Shown here: positions 6,427 through 12,104 of the stretch, in pieces
Position numbering within the stretch: the first letter of the stretch is position 1
Layout of the letters: each line of letters starts with the position of its first letter
Source: an uncultured Eubacteriales bacterium
GTDB lineage: Bacteria; Bacillota; Clostridia; Oscillospirales; Oscillospiraceae
Assembly: GCA_900553135.1 (NCBI GenBank)
Contig: USCO01000055.1
Location: 1 to 12,144, forward strand
DNA: 12,144 bases
Reading direction: 5' to 3'
Program-made: the position numbers and the translations under genes
Notes under the pieces: model-generated
Databases searched by the model: none
Told to the model about the DNA's origin: nothing
The model's input: the letters and a program-made list of their open reading frames with translations, nothing else

Positions 6427-7452
6427 TTAGAACTGCTCCAGGAACCGCACGTCATTCTCGAAGATGAGACGCAGGTCGGCGATCTTGAAGCGGCGCATGG
6501 CGGTACGCTCCAGGCCGATGCCGAAGGCCCAGCCGGAATACTCGTTGGGGTCGATGCCGCTCATCTCCAGCACGCGGGGATGGATCATGCCAGCGCCCAG
6601 CAGCTCGATCCAGCCCTCGCCCTTACAGGTGGGGCAGCCCACGCCGCCGCACTTGTGGCACTGCACGTCCATCTCACAGGAGGGCTCGGTGAAGGGGAAG
6701 TGGTGGGGACGGAACCGGGTCTTGGTGCCCGCGCCGTAGAGCTTCTCCACCACAGTGTTCAGGGTGCCCTTCAGGTCGGCCATGGTGACGTTCTTGTCGA
6801 TGACCATGCCCTCCACCTGGTGGAACATGGGGGAGTGGGTGGCGTCCACCTCGTCCTTACGGTAGACGCGGCCGGGGGCGATGATGCGGATGGGCAGCTC
6901 CATGGAGTCCATGGCACGCACCTGCATGGGGCTGGTCTGGCTGCGGAGCATCACCCGGCTGTCCTTGTCAAAGTAGAAGGTGTCGCTCCAGTCACGGGAG
7001 GGGTGGCCCTCCTCGGCGTTGAGGCGGTCGAAGTTCAGCTCGGCCAGCTCCACCTCGGGGCCGTCCAGCACGGTGAAGCCCATGCCGATGAAGATCTCCT
7101 TGATCTCGTCCAGGGCGATATACATGGGGTGACGGTGGCCCAGCTTCATGTTCTTGCCGGGGACGGTGACGTCCAGGGCCTCAGCCTTCAGCCGGTCCTC
7201 CAGGGCCTTGGCCTCCAGCTCCTTGCCTTTGGTCTCCAGAGCCTGCTCCAGGGCGGCGCGGACCTCGTTGGCCAGCTGGCCCATGGCGGGGCGCTCCTCG
7301 GCGGAGAGCTTGCCCATCATCTTCAGCAGGTTGGTAAGCTCGCCCTTCTTGCCCAGGTACTGGACCCGCAGGGCGTCCAGCTCGGCGGCGGACTGGGCCC
7401 CCTCAAAGGCGGAGAGCGCCTGGGAGCGAATGTTTGCTAACTGTTCTTTCAT
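6427..7452 (-). CDS. pheS: Phenylalanyl-tRNA synthetase alpha subunit
   Basis: Catalytic alpha subunit of phenylalanyl-tRNA synthetase, 341 residues, the usual bacterial length; cytosolic. Residues 1-95 form the N-terminal coiled-coil arm that binds tRNA; 100-341 are the class II catalytic core. Motif 2 is seen as GRVYRKDEVDATHSPMFHQ (194-212) and motif 3 as FGIGLERTAM (310-319); FTEPSCEMDV (254-263) is also typical. A zinc-ribbon-like CHKCGGVGCPTCKGEGW (265-281, cysteines 265, 268, 273, 276) precedes the usual ELLGAGMIHP. Start ATG 7452 has AAGGAG upstream; the open frame continues to 7569, but that would run through the T-box terminator and is rejected. First gene of the pheST operon under T-box control. 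The gap to pheT carries a palindromic element. Confidence 0.98.
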   Translation of the reverse strand: MKEQLANIRSQALSAFEGAQSAAELDALRVQYLGKKGELTNLLKMMGKLSAEERPAMGQLANEVRAALEQALETKGKELEAKALEDRLKAEALDVTVPGKNMKLGHRHPMYIALDEIKEIFIGMGFTVLDGPEVELAELNFDRLNAEEGHPSRDWSDTFYFDKDSRVMLRSQTSPMQVRAMDSMELPIRIIAPGRVYRKDEVDATHSPMFHQVEGMVIDKNVTMADLKGTLNTVVEKLYGAGTKTRFRPHHFPFTEPSCEMDVQCHKCGGVGCPTCKGEGWIELLGAGMIHPRVLEMSGIDPNEYSGWAFGIGLERTAMRRFKIADLRLIFENDVRFLEQF

Positions 7453-7488
7453 GGCGTAAAACTCCTTCTTGGATGTGTTTAGAGAAAC

Positions 7489-7720
7489 AAAAAAGCCTTT
7501 CGTTCCCAACACTGGGACGAAAGGCAATCCTTCCGCGGTACCACCCGCATTCGCGCCAAAAGCGCGCACTTGACGTCCGGTAACGGCGGAACCACCGTCC
7601 CCCTCTCAGGGGCCGCTCACGGGCGAACCAAGGGACACTTTCCAGGCAGGCTTTCAGCCGGTGACCCGCCCTCTCTTGGAAAAGCAAACTCCCTATTTTC
7701 CCGATCTTCGCAATTTACTA
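7489..7720 (-). ncRNA. T-box riboswitch leader of pheST (Phe specifier)
   Basis: The minus strand contains the T-box core GGGTGGTACCGCGG (7546-7533), whose TGGT can pair with the ACCA end of uncharged tRNA-Phe. It is followed by a terminator hairpin GCCTTTCGTCCC.../GGGA-ACGAAAGGC (7525-7495) and six T residues (7494-7489). Upstream, an AGAGAG motif with a GGTCACCGGCTGAAAG-type apical loop marks Stem I. A TTC triplet at 7627-7625, followed by GCCC and then GAGC, sits where the specifier codon is expected; TTC codes for Phe, agreeing with the downstream gene. Uncharged tRNA-Phe should stabilise the antiterminator and turn pheST on. The fold was judged by eye; the T-box itself is certain, the exact specifier is likely. 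Confidence 0.95.
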
Positions 7721-7726
7721 CCCGTA

Positions 7727-7755
7727 TTTATAGCACACATTTGAAAAAATTGCAA
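7727..7755 (-). promoter_or_regulatory. Promoter of the pheST T-box operon
   Basis: Minus-strand TTGCAA (7755-7750) and TATAAA (7732-7727) with 17-base spacing, placing transcription start near 7720 just before T-box Stem I. Divergent from the suf promoters. Confidence 0.75.
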
Positions 7756-7787
7756 GCCCCGCCGGGGAAAAGAAATCCCCTAAATAA

Positions 7788-7820
7788 CCTATTGACAAAG
7801 TAGGGAAATAGGAGTATTCT
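7788..7820 (+). promoter_or_regulatory. suf promoter P1 with overlapping inverted repeat
   Basis: A perfect -35 TTGACA (7792-7797), 17-base spacer and -10 TATTCT (7815-7820). An interrupted palindrome CCTATT (7788-7793) / AATAGG (7807-7812) covers the -35 and spacer, a position suited to a repressor such as an Rrf2-family iron-sulphur sensor. The regulator identity is a guess; the sequence does not obviously match the classical IscR box. Confidence 0.65.
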
Positions 7821-7848
7821 GGCCTCACAAGAAAAAGGAGGAAATCCG

Positions 7849-7881
7849 GTGTTTTCCGGAAAAAATCCTGGGGAAAAATAG
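7849..7881 (+). CDS. Possible 10-codon leader peptide in the suf leader
   Basis: AAGGAGG at about 7835-7841 is followed 7 bases later by GTG and an open frame of ten codons (MFSGKNPGEK) ending in TAG at 7879-7881. This ribosome site is as good as those of real genes nearby, yet it serves nothing else: sufC starts 120 bases on with its own site. The stop codon overlaps the -35 box of promoter P2. A short CCGG hairpin (CCGGTGTTTTCCGG) covers the start. It has no cysteine and no codon run that would explain attenuation, so it may be chance. Confidence 0.25.
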   Translation: MFSGKNPGEK

Positions 7882-7907
7882 ACAAAGGGATATTGGCGTG
7901 ATACAAT
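7879..7907 (+). promoter_or_regulatory. suf promoter P2
   Basis: TAGACA (7879-7884) and TACAAT (7902-7907) separated by 17 bases, about 95 bases before the sufC start. A second, tandem promoter would give a leader of about 85 bases containing a small TCCGGT/ACCGGA hairpin (7959-7973) just before the sufC ribosome site. Confidence 0.6.
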
Positions 7908-7999
7908 ATAGTTCTATCTGCTAAGTCTCACAGAATCCGGGAAGGATTGGATACAAGGTCCGGTTTGACCGGAACATGATAAACGGAGGGAACCATCCC

Positions 8000-8728
8000 A
8001 TGTTGGAATTACAGCACATCAGTTATGACGTGGAGCAGGACGGCGACAACAAAGGCATCCTGCGGGACATCAACCTGACCATCAGCGAGCGCTTTGTGGC
8101 CATCACCGGCCCCAACGGCGGCGGCAAGTCCACCCTGGCCAAGGTCATTGCGGGCATCTATAAGCCCACCACCGGCCGCATTCTGCTGGACGGGGAGGAT
8201 ATCACCGATCTGGACATCACCCAGCGGGCCCAGAAGGGCATCAGCTTTGCATTCCAGCAGCCCGTGCGCTTCAAGGGCCTGACGGTGAAGGACCTTATCA
8301 CCCTGGCCAGCGGCAAGAATATCGGCGTGCCCGAGGCCTGCAACTACCTGTCTGAGGTGGGCCTGTGCGCCAAGGACTATATTGACCGCGAGGTGGATGC
8401 CTCTTTGTCCGGCGGCGAGCTCAAGCGCATCGAGATCGCCATGATCATGGCCCGGGGTACCAAGCTCTCTGTCTTTGACGAGCCCGAGGCGGGCATCGAT
8501 CTGTGGTCCTTCTCCAACCTCATCCAGGTGTTTGAGCACCTCCACGAGAAGATCCAGGGCTCCATCCTCATTATTTCTCACCAGGAGCGCATCCTCAACA
8601 TCGCCGACCGCATCATCGTCCTGGCCGACGGCAAGGTCCAGCAGGACGGCGCCCGGAAGGATATCCTGCCCGGTCTGCTGGGAGAGGCGCCCTCCATGTG
8701 CAGCGCCCTCACCGACAAGGTGCGCTGA
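8000..8728 (+). CDS. sufC: Iron-sulphur cluster assembly ATPase SufC (SmsC type)
   Basis: ABC-type ATPase subunit of the SUF scaffold, 242 residues, soluble. It drives conformational change of the SufB scaffold during cluster assembly. Motifs: Walker A GPNGGGKST (37-45), Q-loop FAFQQPVRF (83-91), signature LSGGELKRIEIAMI (136-149), Walker B LSVFDEPEAGID (156-167) with catalytic E161, and H-loop His194 in IISHQER. The LSGGE-x-KRIE and FDEPEAGID forms are SufC-like rather than transporter-like. Start chosen at ATG 8000 with GGAGGG upstream; an in-frame ATG at 7976 would swallow that site. The sufB partner starts 35 bases after its stop. There is no sufD, sufS or sufU in the unit, which fits the two-gene SUF-like minimal system (SMS) of anaerobes and archaea. 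Confidence 0.95.
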   Translation: MLELQHISYDVEQDGDNKGILRDINLTISERFVAITGPNGGGKSTLAKVIAGIYKPTTGRILLDGEDITDLDITQRAQKGISFAFQQPVRFKGLTVKDLITLASGKNIGVPEACNYLSEVGLCAKDYIDREVDASLSGGELKRIEIAMIMARGTKLSVFDEPEAGIDLWSFSNLIQVFEHLHEKIQGSILIISHQERILNIADRIIVLADGKVQQDGARKDILPGLLGEAPSMCSALTDKVR

Positions 8729-8763
8729 GCTAAATTATCTTGTTCCCAGAAGGAGTATGCAAT

Positions 8764-9681
8764 ATGGATGCCATTCAGAAAAGCCTGCTGGAGCAGGTAG
8801 CAGAACTTCACGAGGTGCCTGAGGGCGCCTATAACATCCGGGCCAACGGCAAGGCTGCCGCTCGGAACACCACCGCCAACATTGACATCGTCTCCAAGGA
8901 CGACAAGGACGGCATTGACATCATCATCAAGCCCGGCACCAAAAACGAGAGCGTCCACATCCCCGTGGTCCTCAGCCAGAGCGGCCTGCAGGAGACGGTG
9001 TACAACGACTTCTTCATCGGCGAGGGCTGTGACGTGACCATCGTGGCCGGCTGCGGAATCCACAACTGCGGCGTGCAGAATTCCGAGCACTCCGGTATCC
9101 ACACCTTCCACGTGGGGAAGGGCGCCCGGGTGCGCTATGTGGAGCGCCACTACGGCGAGGGCGACGGCCTGGGTGAGAACATCATGAATCCCACCACCGT
9201 GGTGGAAATGGACGAGGACAGCTACATGGAGATGGAGACCACCCAGATCAAGGGCGTGGACTCCACCGTGCGAACCACCAACGCCACTCTGGGCGCTCGT
9301 GCCACCCTCATCATCAAGGAGAAGGTCATGACCCACGGCAAGCAGCTGGCCAAGTCCGACTTCACCGTGGAGCTCAACGGCGAGGACTGCCACACCAACG
9401 TCATCTCCCGTTCCGTGGCCCGGGACCAGTCCAAGCAGGTGTTCCTGGCCCGCATCAACGGAAACGCCCGGTGCTACGGCCACTCCGAGTGTGATGCCAT
9501 TATCATGGATCAGGGCGTGGTGGCTGCCATCCCCGAGGTGACCGCCAACTGCGTGGACGCCAGCCTGGTCCACGAGGCTGCCATCGGTAAGATCGCCGGC
9601 GAACAGCTCATCAAGCTGATGACTCTGGGGCTCACCGAGAAAGAGGCCGAGGAGCAGATCGTCAACGGATTCCTGAAGTAA
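8764..9681 (+). CDS. sufB: SufB/SufD-family iron-sulphur scaffold (SmsB type)
   Basis: Scaffold on which iron-sulphur clusters are built, working with SufC; cytosolic. At 305 residues it is much shorter than classical SufB (about 470) and lacks its N-terminal region, as in SmsB of the SUF-like minimal system. The beta-helix core is recognisable: CGIHNCG (97-103) with SEHSGIHTFHVG (107-118), VERHYGEG (126-133), NPTTVVEMDE (142-151), GHSECDAIIMD (239-249) and the C-terminal EVTANCVDASLVHEAAIGK (258-276). C263 and H270/E271 lie where SufB/SufD place the essential Cys, Glu and His residues; C97, H100 and C102 are further candidate ligands. Start ATG 8764 follows AAGGAG by about 8 bases; a longer in-frame start at 8740 would include it. 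Last gene of the unit, followed by a strong terminator. No cysteine desulfurase is nearby, so the sulphur donor is encoded elsewhere or sulphide is used. Confidence 0.92.
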   Translation: MDAIQKSLLEQVAELHEVPEGAYNIRANGKAAARNTTANIDIVSKDDKDGIDIIIKPGTKNESVHIPVVLSQSGLQETVYNDFFIGEGCDVTIVAGCGIHNCGVQNSEHSGIHTFHVGKGARVRYVERHYGEGDGLGENIMNPTTVVEMDEDSYMEMETTQIKGVDSTVRTTNATLGARATLIIKEKVMTHGKQLAKSDFTVELNGEDCHTNVISRSVARDQSKQVFLARINGNARCYGHSECDAIIMDQGVVAAIPEVTANCVDASLVHEAAIGKIAGEQLIKLMTLGLTEKEAEEQIVNGFLK

Positions 9682-9684
9682 GTT

Positions 9685-9715
9685 AAAAGACGGCCCGTCT
9701 GGGCCGTCTTTTTTT
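9685..9715 (+). terminator. Rho-independent terminator of sufCB
   Basis: AAAAGACGGCCC (9685-9696), 4-base loop, GGGCCGTCTTTT (9701-9712) and further T residues to 9715. It begins 4 bases past the sufB stop. Confidence 0.95.
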
Positions 9716-9725
9716 GCCTGTGAGA

Positions 9726-9760
9726 AGAAAACGCGCTGCGAAGAACATTCGCAGCGCGTT
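9726..9760 (-). terminator. Terminator of the NlpC/P60 gene unit
   Basis: A perfect 13-bp stem AACGCGCTGCGAA (9730-9742) with TTCGCAGCGCGTT (9748-9760), followed on the minus strand by TTTTCTTC. It lies about 40 bases past the endopeptidase stop and faces the sufB terminator, isolating the two convergent units. Confidence 0.85.
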
Positions 9761-9798
9761 GTTGTTATGTAGAGAAAGAAGAGAAGCGGGGGAGAGGA

Positions 9799-10662
9799 TC
9801 AGCCCAGACGGCGGGCGCCCACAAAACCGGTGGTGTAGTAAGCGGAGTTCATGTCGCTGATGATAACACCGGTGGTGGAGGTGGAGGCGTGCACGAACTG
9901 GCCGTTGCCGATGTAGATGCCCACGTGAGTGGCACGCTTGCTGGAGTTGCCGTTGTTGAAGAACACCAGATCACCGGGCTGCAGCTGAGAGTAGGAAACG
10001 GGAGTGCCGTTGTCCATCTGAGCGGAGGCGGTGCGGTTCACGGAGTAGCCCTTCTGGCTGCACACGTAGCGGACAAAGCCGGAGCAGTCAAAGCCGCTGG
10101 GGCTGCTGCCGCCGTAGATGTAGGGATAACCCACAAACTGGAGGGCGTACTGGGCGATGGCGTTGCCGTTGGCGGAAGCGGACACCACGCTGGCGTCCAC
10201 GATGGTCACGTAATCGGAGCTCACATAGCCGTCCTCGGTCTCATACCAACCGCCGACGCCGCCCACGGTGTCCACGATCTCTACGATGGCGCCGGTGGAG
10301 AGGGTACCGGCGGAGGCGTACTGGGTGCCGGGGCCGGTGCGGATGTTCAGGGGACCCACCACGACCTGACCGTAGACCTTTTCCTCCTCGACCTTCAGGT
10401 AGTCGCCGGAGAGGTAGCCGGTCACTCCGTTGTAGGAGACCTCGTGCCAGCAGCCGTCAGCGGTGGTGCTGATCACATCTACCTGGGTGCCGTTGGCCAG
10501 GGTGGCCAGAACGGTGGAATCGGTACTGGCGCTGCTGCGGAGATTCAGACCGGAGTCACTGACAACGGTGCCGACGCTGGCAGCCAGGGTGGGAGTCGCC
10601 ATAGCGGACAGAGCCAGAACGATGGCGGCGATCTTAGTGGTAAGGGCCTTGGACAAGTGCAT
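9799..10662 (-). CDS. Secreted SH3b-SH3b-NlpC/P60 peptidoglycan endopeptidase
   Basis: Exported wall hydrolase of 287 residues that should cut D-gamma-Glu-to-diamino-acid bonds in the stem peptide. A signal peptide with a Lys near the start, hydrophobic IAAIVLALSAMA and a TPTLA/A cleavage site ends near 27. Two bacterial SH3 repeats follow (about 31-90 with LNLRSSAS and about 96-155 with LNIRTGPG), then the NlpC/P60 domain (about 167-285) with catalytic Cys193 in GFDCSGF, His246 in THVGIYIG and a third polar residue His258 in FVHAS. All three catalytic positions are intact. Start ATG 10662 is preceded by GGAGGAG. It lies 51 bases after a small gene of unknown function and no separate promoter is evident, so the two likely share a transcript starting at a promoter with a WalR-like box. 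Confidence 0.95.
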   Translation of the reverse strand: MHLSKALTTKIAAIVLALSAMATPTLAASVGTVVSDSGLNLRSSASTDSTVLATLANGTQVDVISTTADGCWHEVSYNGVTGYLSGDYLKVEEEKVYGQVVVGPLNIRTGPGTQYASAGTLSTGAIVEIVDTVGGVGGWYETEDGYVSSDYVTIVDASVVSASANGNAIAQYALQFVGYPYIYGGSSPSGFDCSGFVRYVCSQKGYSVNRTASAQMDNGTPVSYSQLQPGDLVFFNNGNSSKRATHVGIYIGNGQFVHASTSTTGVIISDMNSAYYTTGFVGARRLG

Positions 10663-10713
10663 AGGAAAGCTCCTCCATTCTCTTTCTCGTATCGTTGGTA
10701 GGGAAAAGGGGAA

Positions 10714-11004
10714 TTATTTTCCGCTGAGTGCGCGGTCCAGCCAGACGCAGGCCACATCCATGGCGGCGTACAGGCTGTCCTTCTCGCTCTTCTTCACCAC
10801 GCGGTCCCGGCTCTTCAGGTCGGGGTCGGTAAGCTGAAGCTGAACGCTGACCTTGGTGGCCACATCCAGATCGTCCACCTTCTTGGTGGCCAGGACCTGG
10901 AGCATGATGATGTATTTCTCGGCCATGGTGCCGTAGTAAATCAGGTTGTCTTTCCGGCGCAGGGGATGTCCCTTATAGGAAAGAGGAATCTTTTCAGAAG
11001 CCAT
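10714..11004 (-). CDS. Conserved-looking 96-residue protein of unknown function
   Basis: No family recognised with certainty. The 96-residue protein has no signal peptide, no membrane segment and one cysteine (C86); it is charged and looks like a compact cytosolic alpha/beta fold. Notable stretches are SYKGHPLRRKDNLIYYGT (9-26), YIIMLQVL (31-38), VSVQLQLTDPDL (52-63) and a lysine-rich RVVKKSEKDSLYAAMD (68-83). The regular alternation in 31-58 suggests beta strands. I have the impression of similar proteins in other Oscillospiraceae, but cannot check. Start ATG 11004 has AGGAGG upstream; the frame stays open to 11046, inside the promoter, and is rejected. It has the best promoter in the window and sits first in a unit with a peptidoglycan endopeptidase, so a role tied to growth or wall turnover is possible. 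Confidence 0.8.
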   Translation of the reverse strand: MASEKIPLSYKGHPLRRKDNLIYYGTMAEKYIIMLQVLATKKVDDLDVATKVSVQLQLTDPDLKSRDRVVKKSEKDSLYAAMDVACVWLDRALSGK

Positions 11005-11027
11005 TGTGTTCCTCCTGTAGAATTGAT

Positions 11028-11055
11028 TGTAACCGAATTGTAACACATTCGTAAC
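11028..11055 (+). promoter_or_regulatory. WalR-like box: three half-sites at 11-bp steps
   Basis: Plus strand: TGTAAC (11028-11033), 5 bases, TGTAAC (11039-11044), 5 bases, CGTAAC (11050-11055). The first two match the WalR (YycF) consensus TGTWAH-N5-TGTWAH exactly; the third fits at five of six positions. The box overlaps the -10 and spacer and runs opposite to the genes, a placement seen for WalR-repressed genes. PhoP-like OmpR-family regulators use similar spacing and cannot be excluded. Confidence 0.6.
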
Positions 11056-11065
11056 CGGTTGTCAA
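11037..11065 (-). promoter_or_regulatory. Strong promoter of the unknown gene and endopeptidase unit
   Basis: Minus-strand consensus TTGACA (11065-11060), 17-base spacer, TACAAT (11042-11037); about 33 bases before the first start codon. An array of TGTAAC half-sites overlaps it. Confidence 0.85.
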
Positions 11066-11105
11066 ACCCTTCCCAGTAAAAATTTAAATAAATATTAAAA
11101 AGCAG

Positions 11106-11142
11106 TAAAACTCCCCTTAATTCGACCAAATTAAGGGGAGTT
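11106..11142 (-). terminator. Terminator after the ferredoxin/membrane Fe-S genes
   Basis: A perfect 14-bp stem AACTCCCCTTAATT (11109-11122) with AATTAAGGGGAGTT (11129-11142) and a 6-base loop. The minus-strand continuation is TTTTACTG, so the U-tract is short. It starts 17 bases past the stop of the membrane gene. Confidence 0.75.
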
Positions 11143-11158
11143 ACAATGATTACAAAGA

Positions 11159-11758
11159 TTATGAATTGTCAGTTTTCGACGGGGAACCGCCCGCCCGCAG
11201 GCGGCAGATTCCTTGGGTCATGGTGCCCATGGGGCAGAAGGCGCACCAGGTACGGGGCTTATACAGGGCCATGGCGATGAGGCCCAGCAGCAGAGAGGTG
11301 AGCATCAGGCTGTAAAAGCCGAAGGCGAACTGGGCCACCCAGTCGGGGACCGCTCCGGCGGTGTAGGTCCAGCCCCAGGGGACCCGGAAGGTCCAGAAGA
11401 GCTTAATGGCCTCCCGCAGGGACTGAGCGCCCGCGGCCACCAGATAGGTCTGGAACAGCATGGAGCCGAACATAGCCAGGAAGAAGATGAGGAAACCGTA
11501 CCGGAACCAGGAGGAGGACAGCCAACGGGGGGCGGCGCGGTAGGATTTTCCCTTCAAACGCTGGCCCAGCACGGAGAAGAGCTGTCCCCGGCCGCACAGG
11601 TTGTTGCAGAAGTACTTATTCCCGCCGAAAGCGGCAAAGGCCAGGGGGAGGAGAAAGTCGATCATGCCCAGCCAGGCGAACAGGATGTTGAAAAAGCCCA
11701 GGGTGAAGTACAGGATGGACCAGAGCCATAAGTAGTCGTACCAGTGTTTCTGCTTCAT
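11159..11758 (-). CDS. Membrane-bound 4Fe-4S-type protein (NapH/Fer4_5-like)
   Basis: A 199-residue integral membrane protein. Hydrophobic segments lie at about 9-31, 32-46, 86-108 and 141-166. Two cysteine motifs flank the membrane parts: FCNNLCGRGQLF (50-61, C51 and C55) and WCAFCPMGTMTQGIC (171-185, C172, C175, C185). This CxxC-P-x-G pattern in a membrane context resembles NapH, NosR and CcoG-type proteins that pass electrons between a membrane carrier and soluble iron-sulphur partners; here only the core with two incomplete motifs is present and no classical ferredoxin repeats. Its start ATG 11758 overlaps the stop of the upstream ferredoxin gene as ATGA, so the two are translationally coupled and probably work together in membrane electron transfer. 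Exact partner and substrate are unknown. The basic, polar tail after 186 is short. Confidence 0.8.
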   Translation of the reverse strand: MKQKHWYDYLWLWSILYFTLGFFNILFAWLGMIDFLLPLAFAAFGGNKYFCNNLCGRGQLFSVLGQRLKGKSYRAAPRWLSSSWFRYGFLIFFLAMFGSMLFQTYLVAAGAQSLREAIKLFWTFRVPWGWTYTAGAVPDWVAQFAFGFYSLMLTSLLLGLIAMALYKPRTWCAFCPMGTMTQGICRLRAGGSPSKTDNS

Positions 11759-11961
11759 GCGTGACCCTCCCGCATAACCAGGGTGATGCAGTCAGGGGGA
11801 CAGATCATGGCGCATTTTCCGCACCCCACACAGCGCTGGGGGTCCACCACGGCGTGGCAGCCCCGCACAACGGAAATGGCGGACATGGGACACACACGGA
11901 TACAGGAGCCGCAGGCCACACAGCGGCCGGAGTCAACTTGAGCAAAACGTCTTGATTGCAT
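11755..11961 (-). CDS. 2x[4Fe-4S] ferredoxin
   Basis: A 68-residue bacterial-type ferredoxin with two complete cluster motifs: CVACGSCIRVCP (C14, C17, C20, C24) and CVGCGKCAMICP (C44, C47, C50, C54). C35 and C58 are extra. Cytosolic electron carrier for low-potential electrons. Start chosen at ATG 11961, preceded by GGGAGGT at 8 bases; the frame continues to 12057, through the promoter region, and that extension is rejected. The stop overlaps the start of the membrane iron-sulphur gene (ATGA), pointing to a two-protein electron-transfer module. The promoter shows a CRP/FNR-like palindrome, so redox or anaerobic control is plausible. Confidence 0.93.
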   Translation of the reverse strand: MQSRRFAQVDSGRCVACGSCIRVCPMSAISVVRGCHAVVDPQRCVGCGKCAMICPPDCITLVMREGHA

Positions 11962-12015
11962 GGATAAACCTCCCAAAACAGATGTCGTGGCGGTCCGGCC
12001 CCGGCTGTGGGTTTC

Positions 12016-12058
12016 AGCATACCAGAAGAGGCCGGGCGGTGTATGTGACCAACTCACA
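12016..12058 (-). promoter_or_regulatory. Ferredoxin promoter with CRP/FNR-like palindrome near -42
   Basis: A -10 box TATGCT (12021-12016, minus strand) has no convincing -35 box. Instead the 15-base palindrome TGTGA-GTTGG-TCACA (12058-12044) is centred at 12051, about 42 bases before the expected start of transcription near 12009, the class II activator position. The classical CRP/FNR spacing is N6; here it is N5, which lowers confidence. Confidence 0.45.
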
Positions 12059-12071
12059 AAAGGAGAAAAAC

Positions 12072-12103
12072 AAAAAAGGACATCCCAACGGATGTCCTTT
12101 TTT
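12072..12103 (-). terminator. Terminator after the tRNA
   Basis: GGACATCC (12078-12085) pairs with GGATGTCC (12090-12097) around a 4-base loop, flanked by A6 and T6, so it can act in both directions; on the minus strand it follows the tRNA 3' end by one base plus the T/A tract. Confidence 0.9.
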
Positions 12104-12104
12104 G

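Noticed and set aside
7453..7569. N-terminal extension of pheS to 7569
   Set aside because: The extension translates the T-box terminator and antiterminator; ATG 7452 has its own ribosome site and gives the standard PheS length.
7976..7999. Longer sufC start at ATG 7976
   Set aside because: It would place the GGAGGG ribosome site inside the gene; ATG 8000 has correct spacing and starts at the family-typical MLEL.
8578..9573. A 331-codon minus-strand open frame opposite sufB
   Set aside because: Same antisense shadow effect; the plus-strand protein has clear SufB-family motifs and a proper ribosome site.
11962..12057. N-terminal extension of the ferredoxin to 12057
   Set aside because: It overlaps the likely promoter and palindrome, and the internal ATG 11961 has a strong ribosome site and gives normal ferredoxin length.
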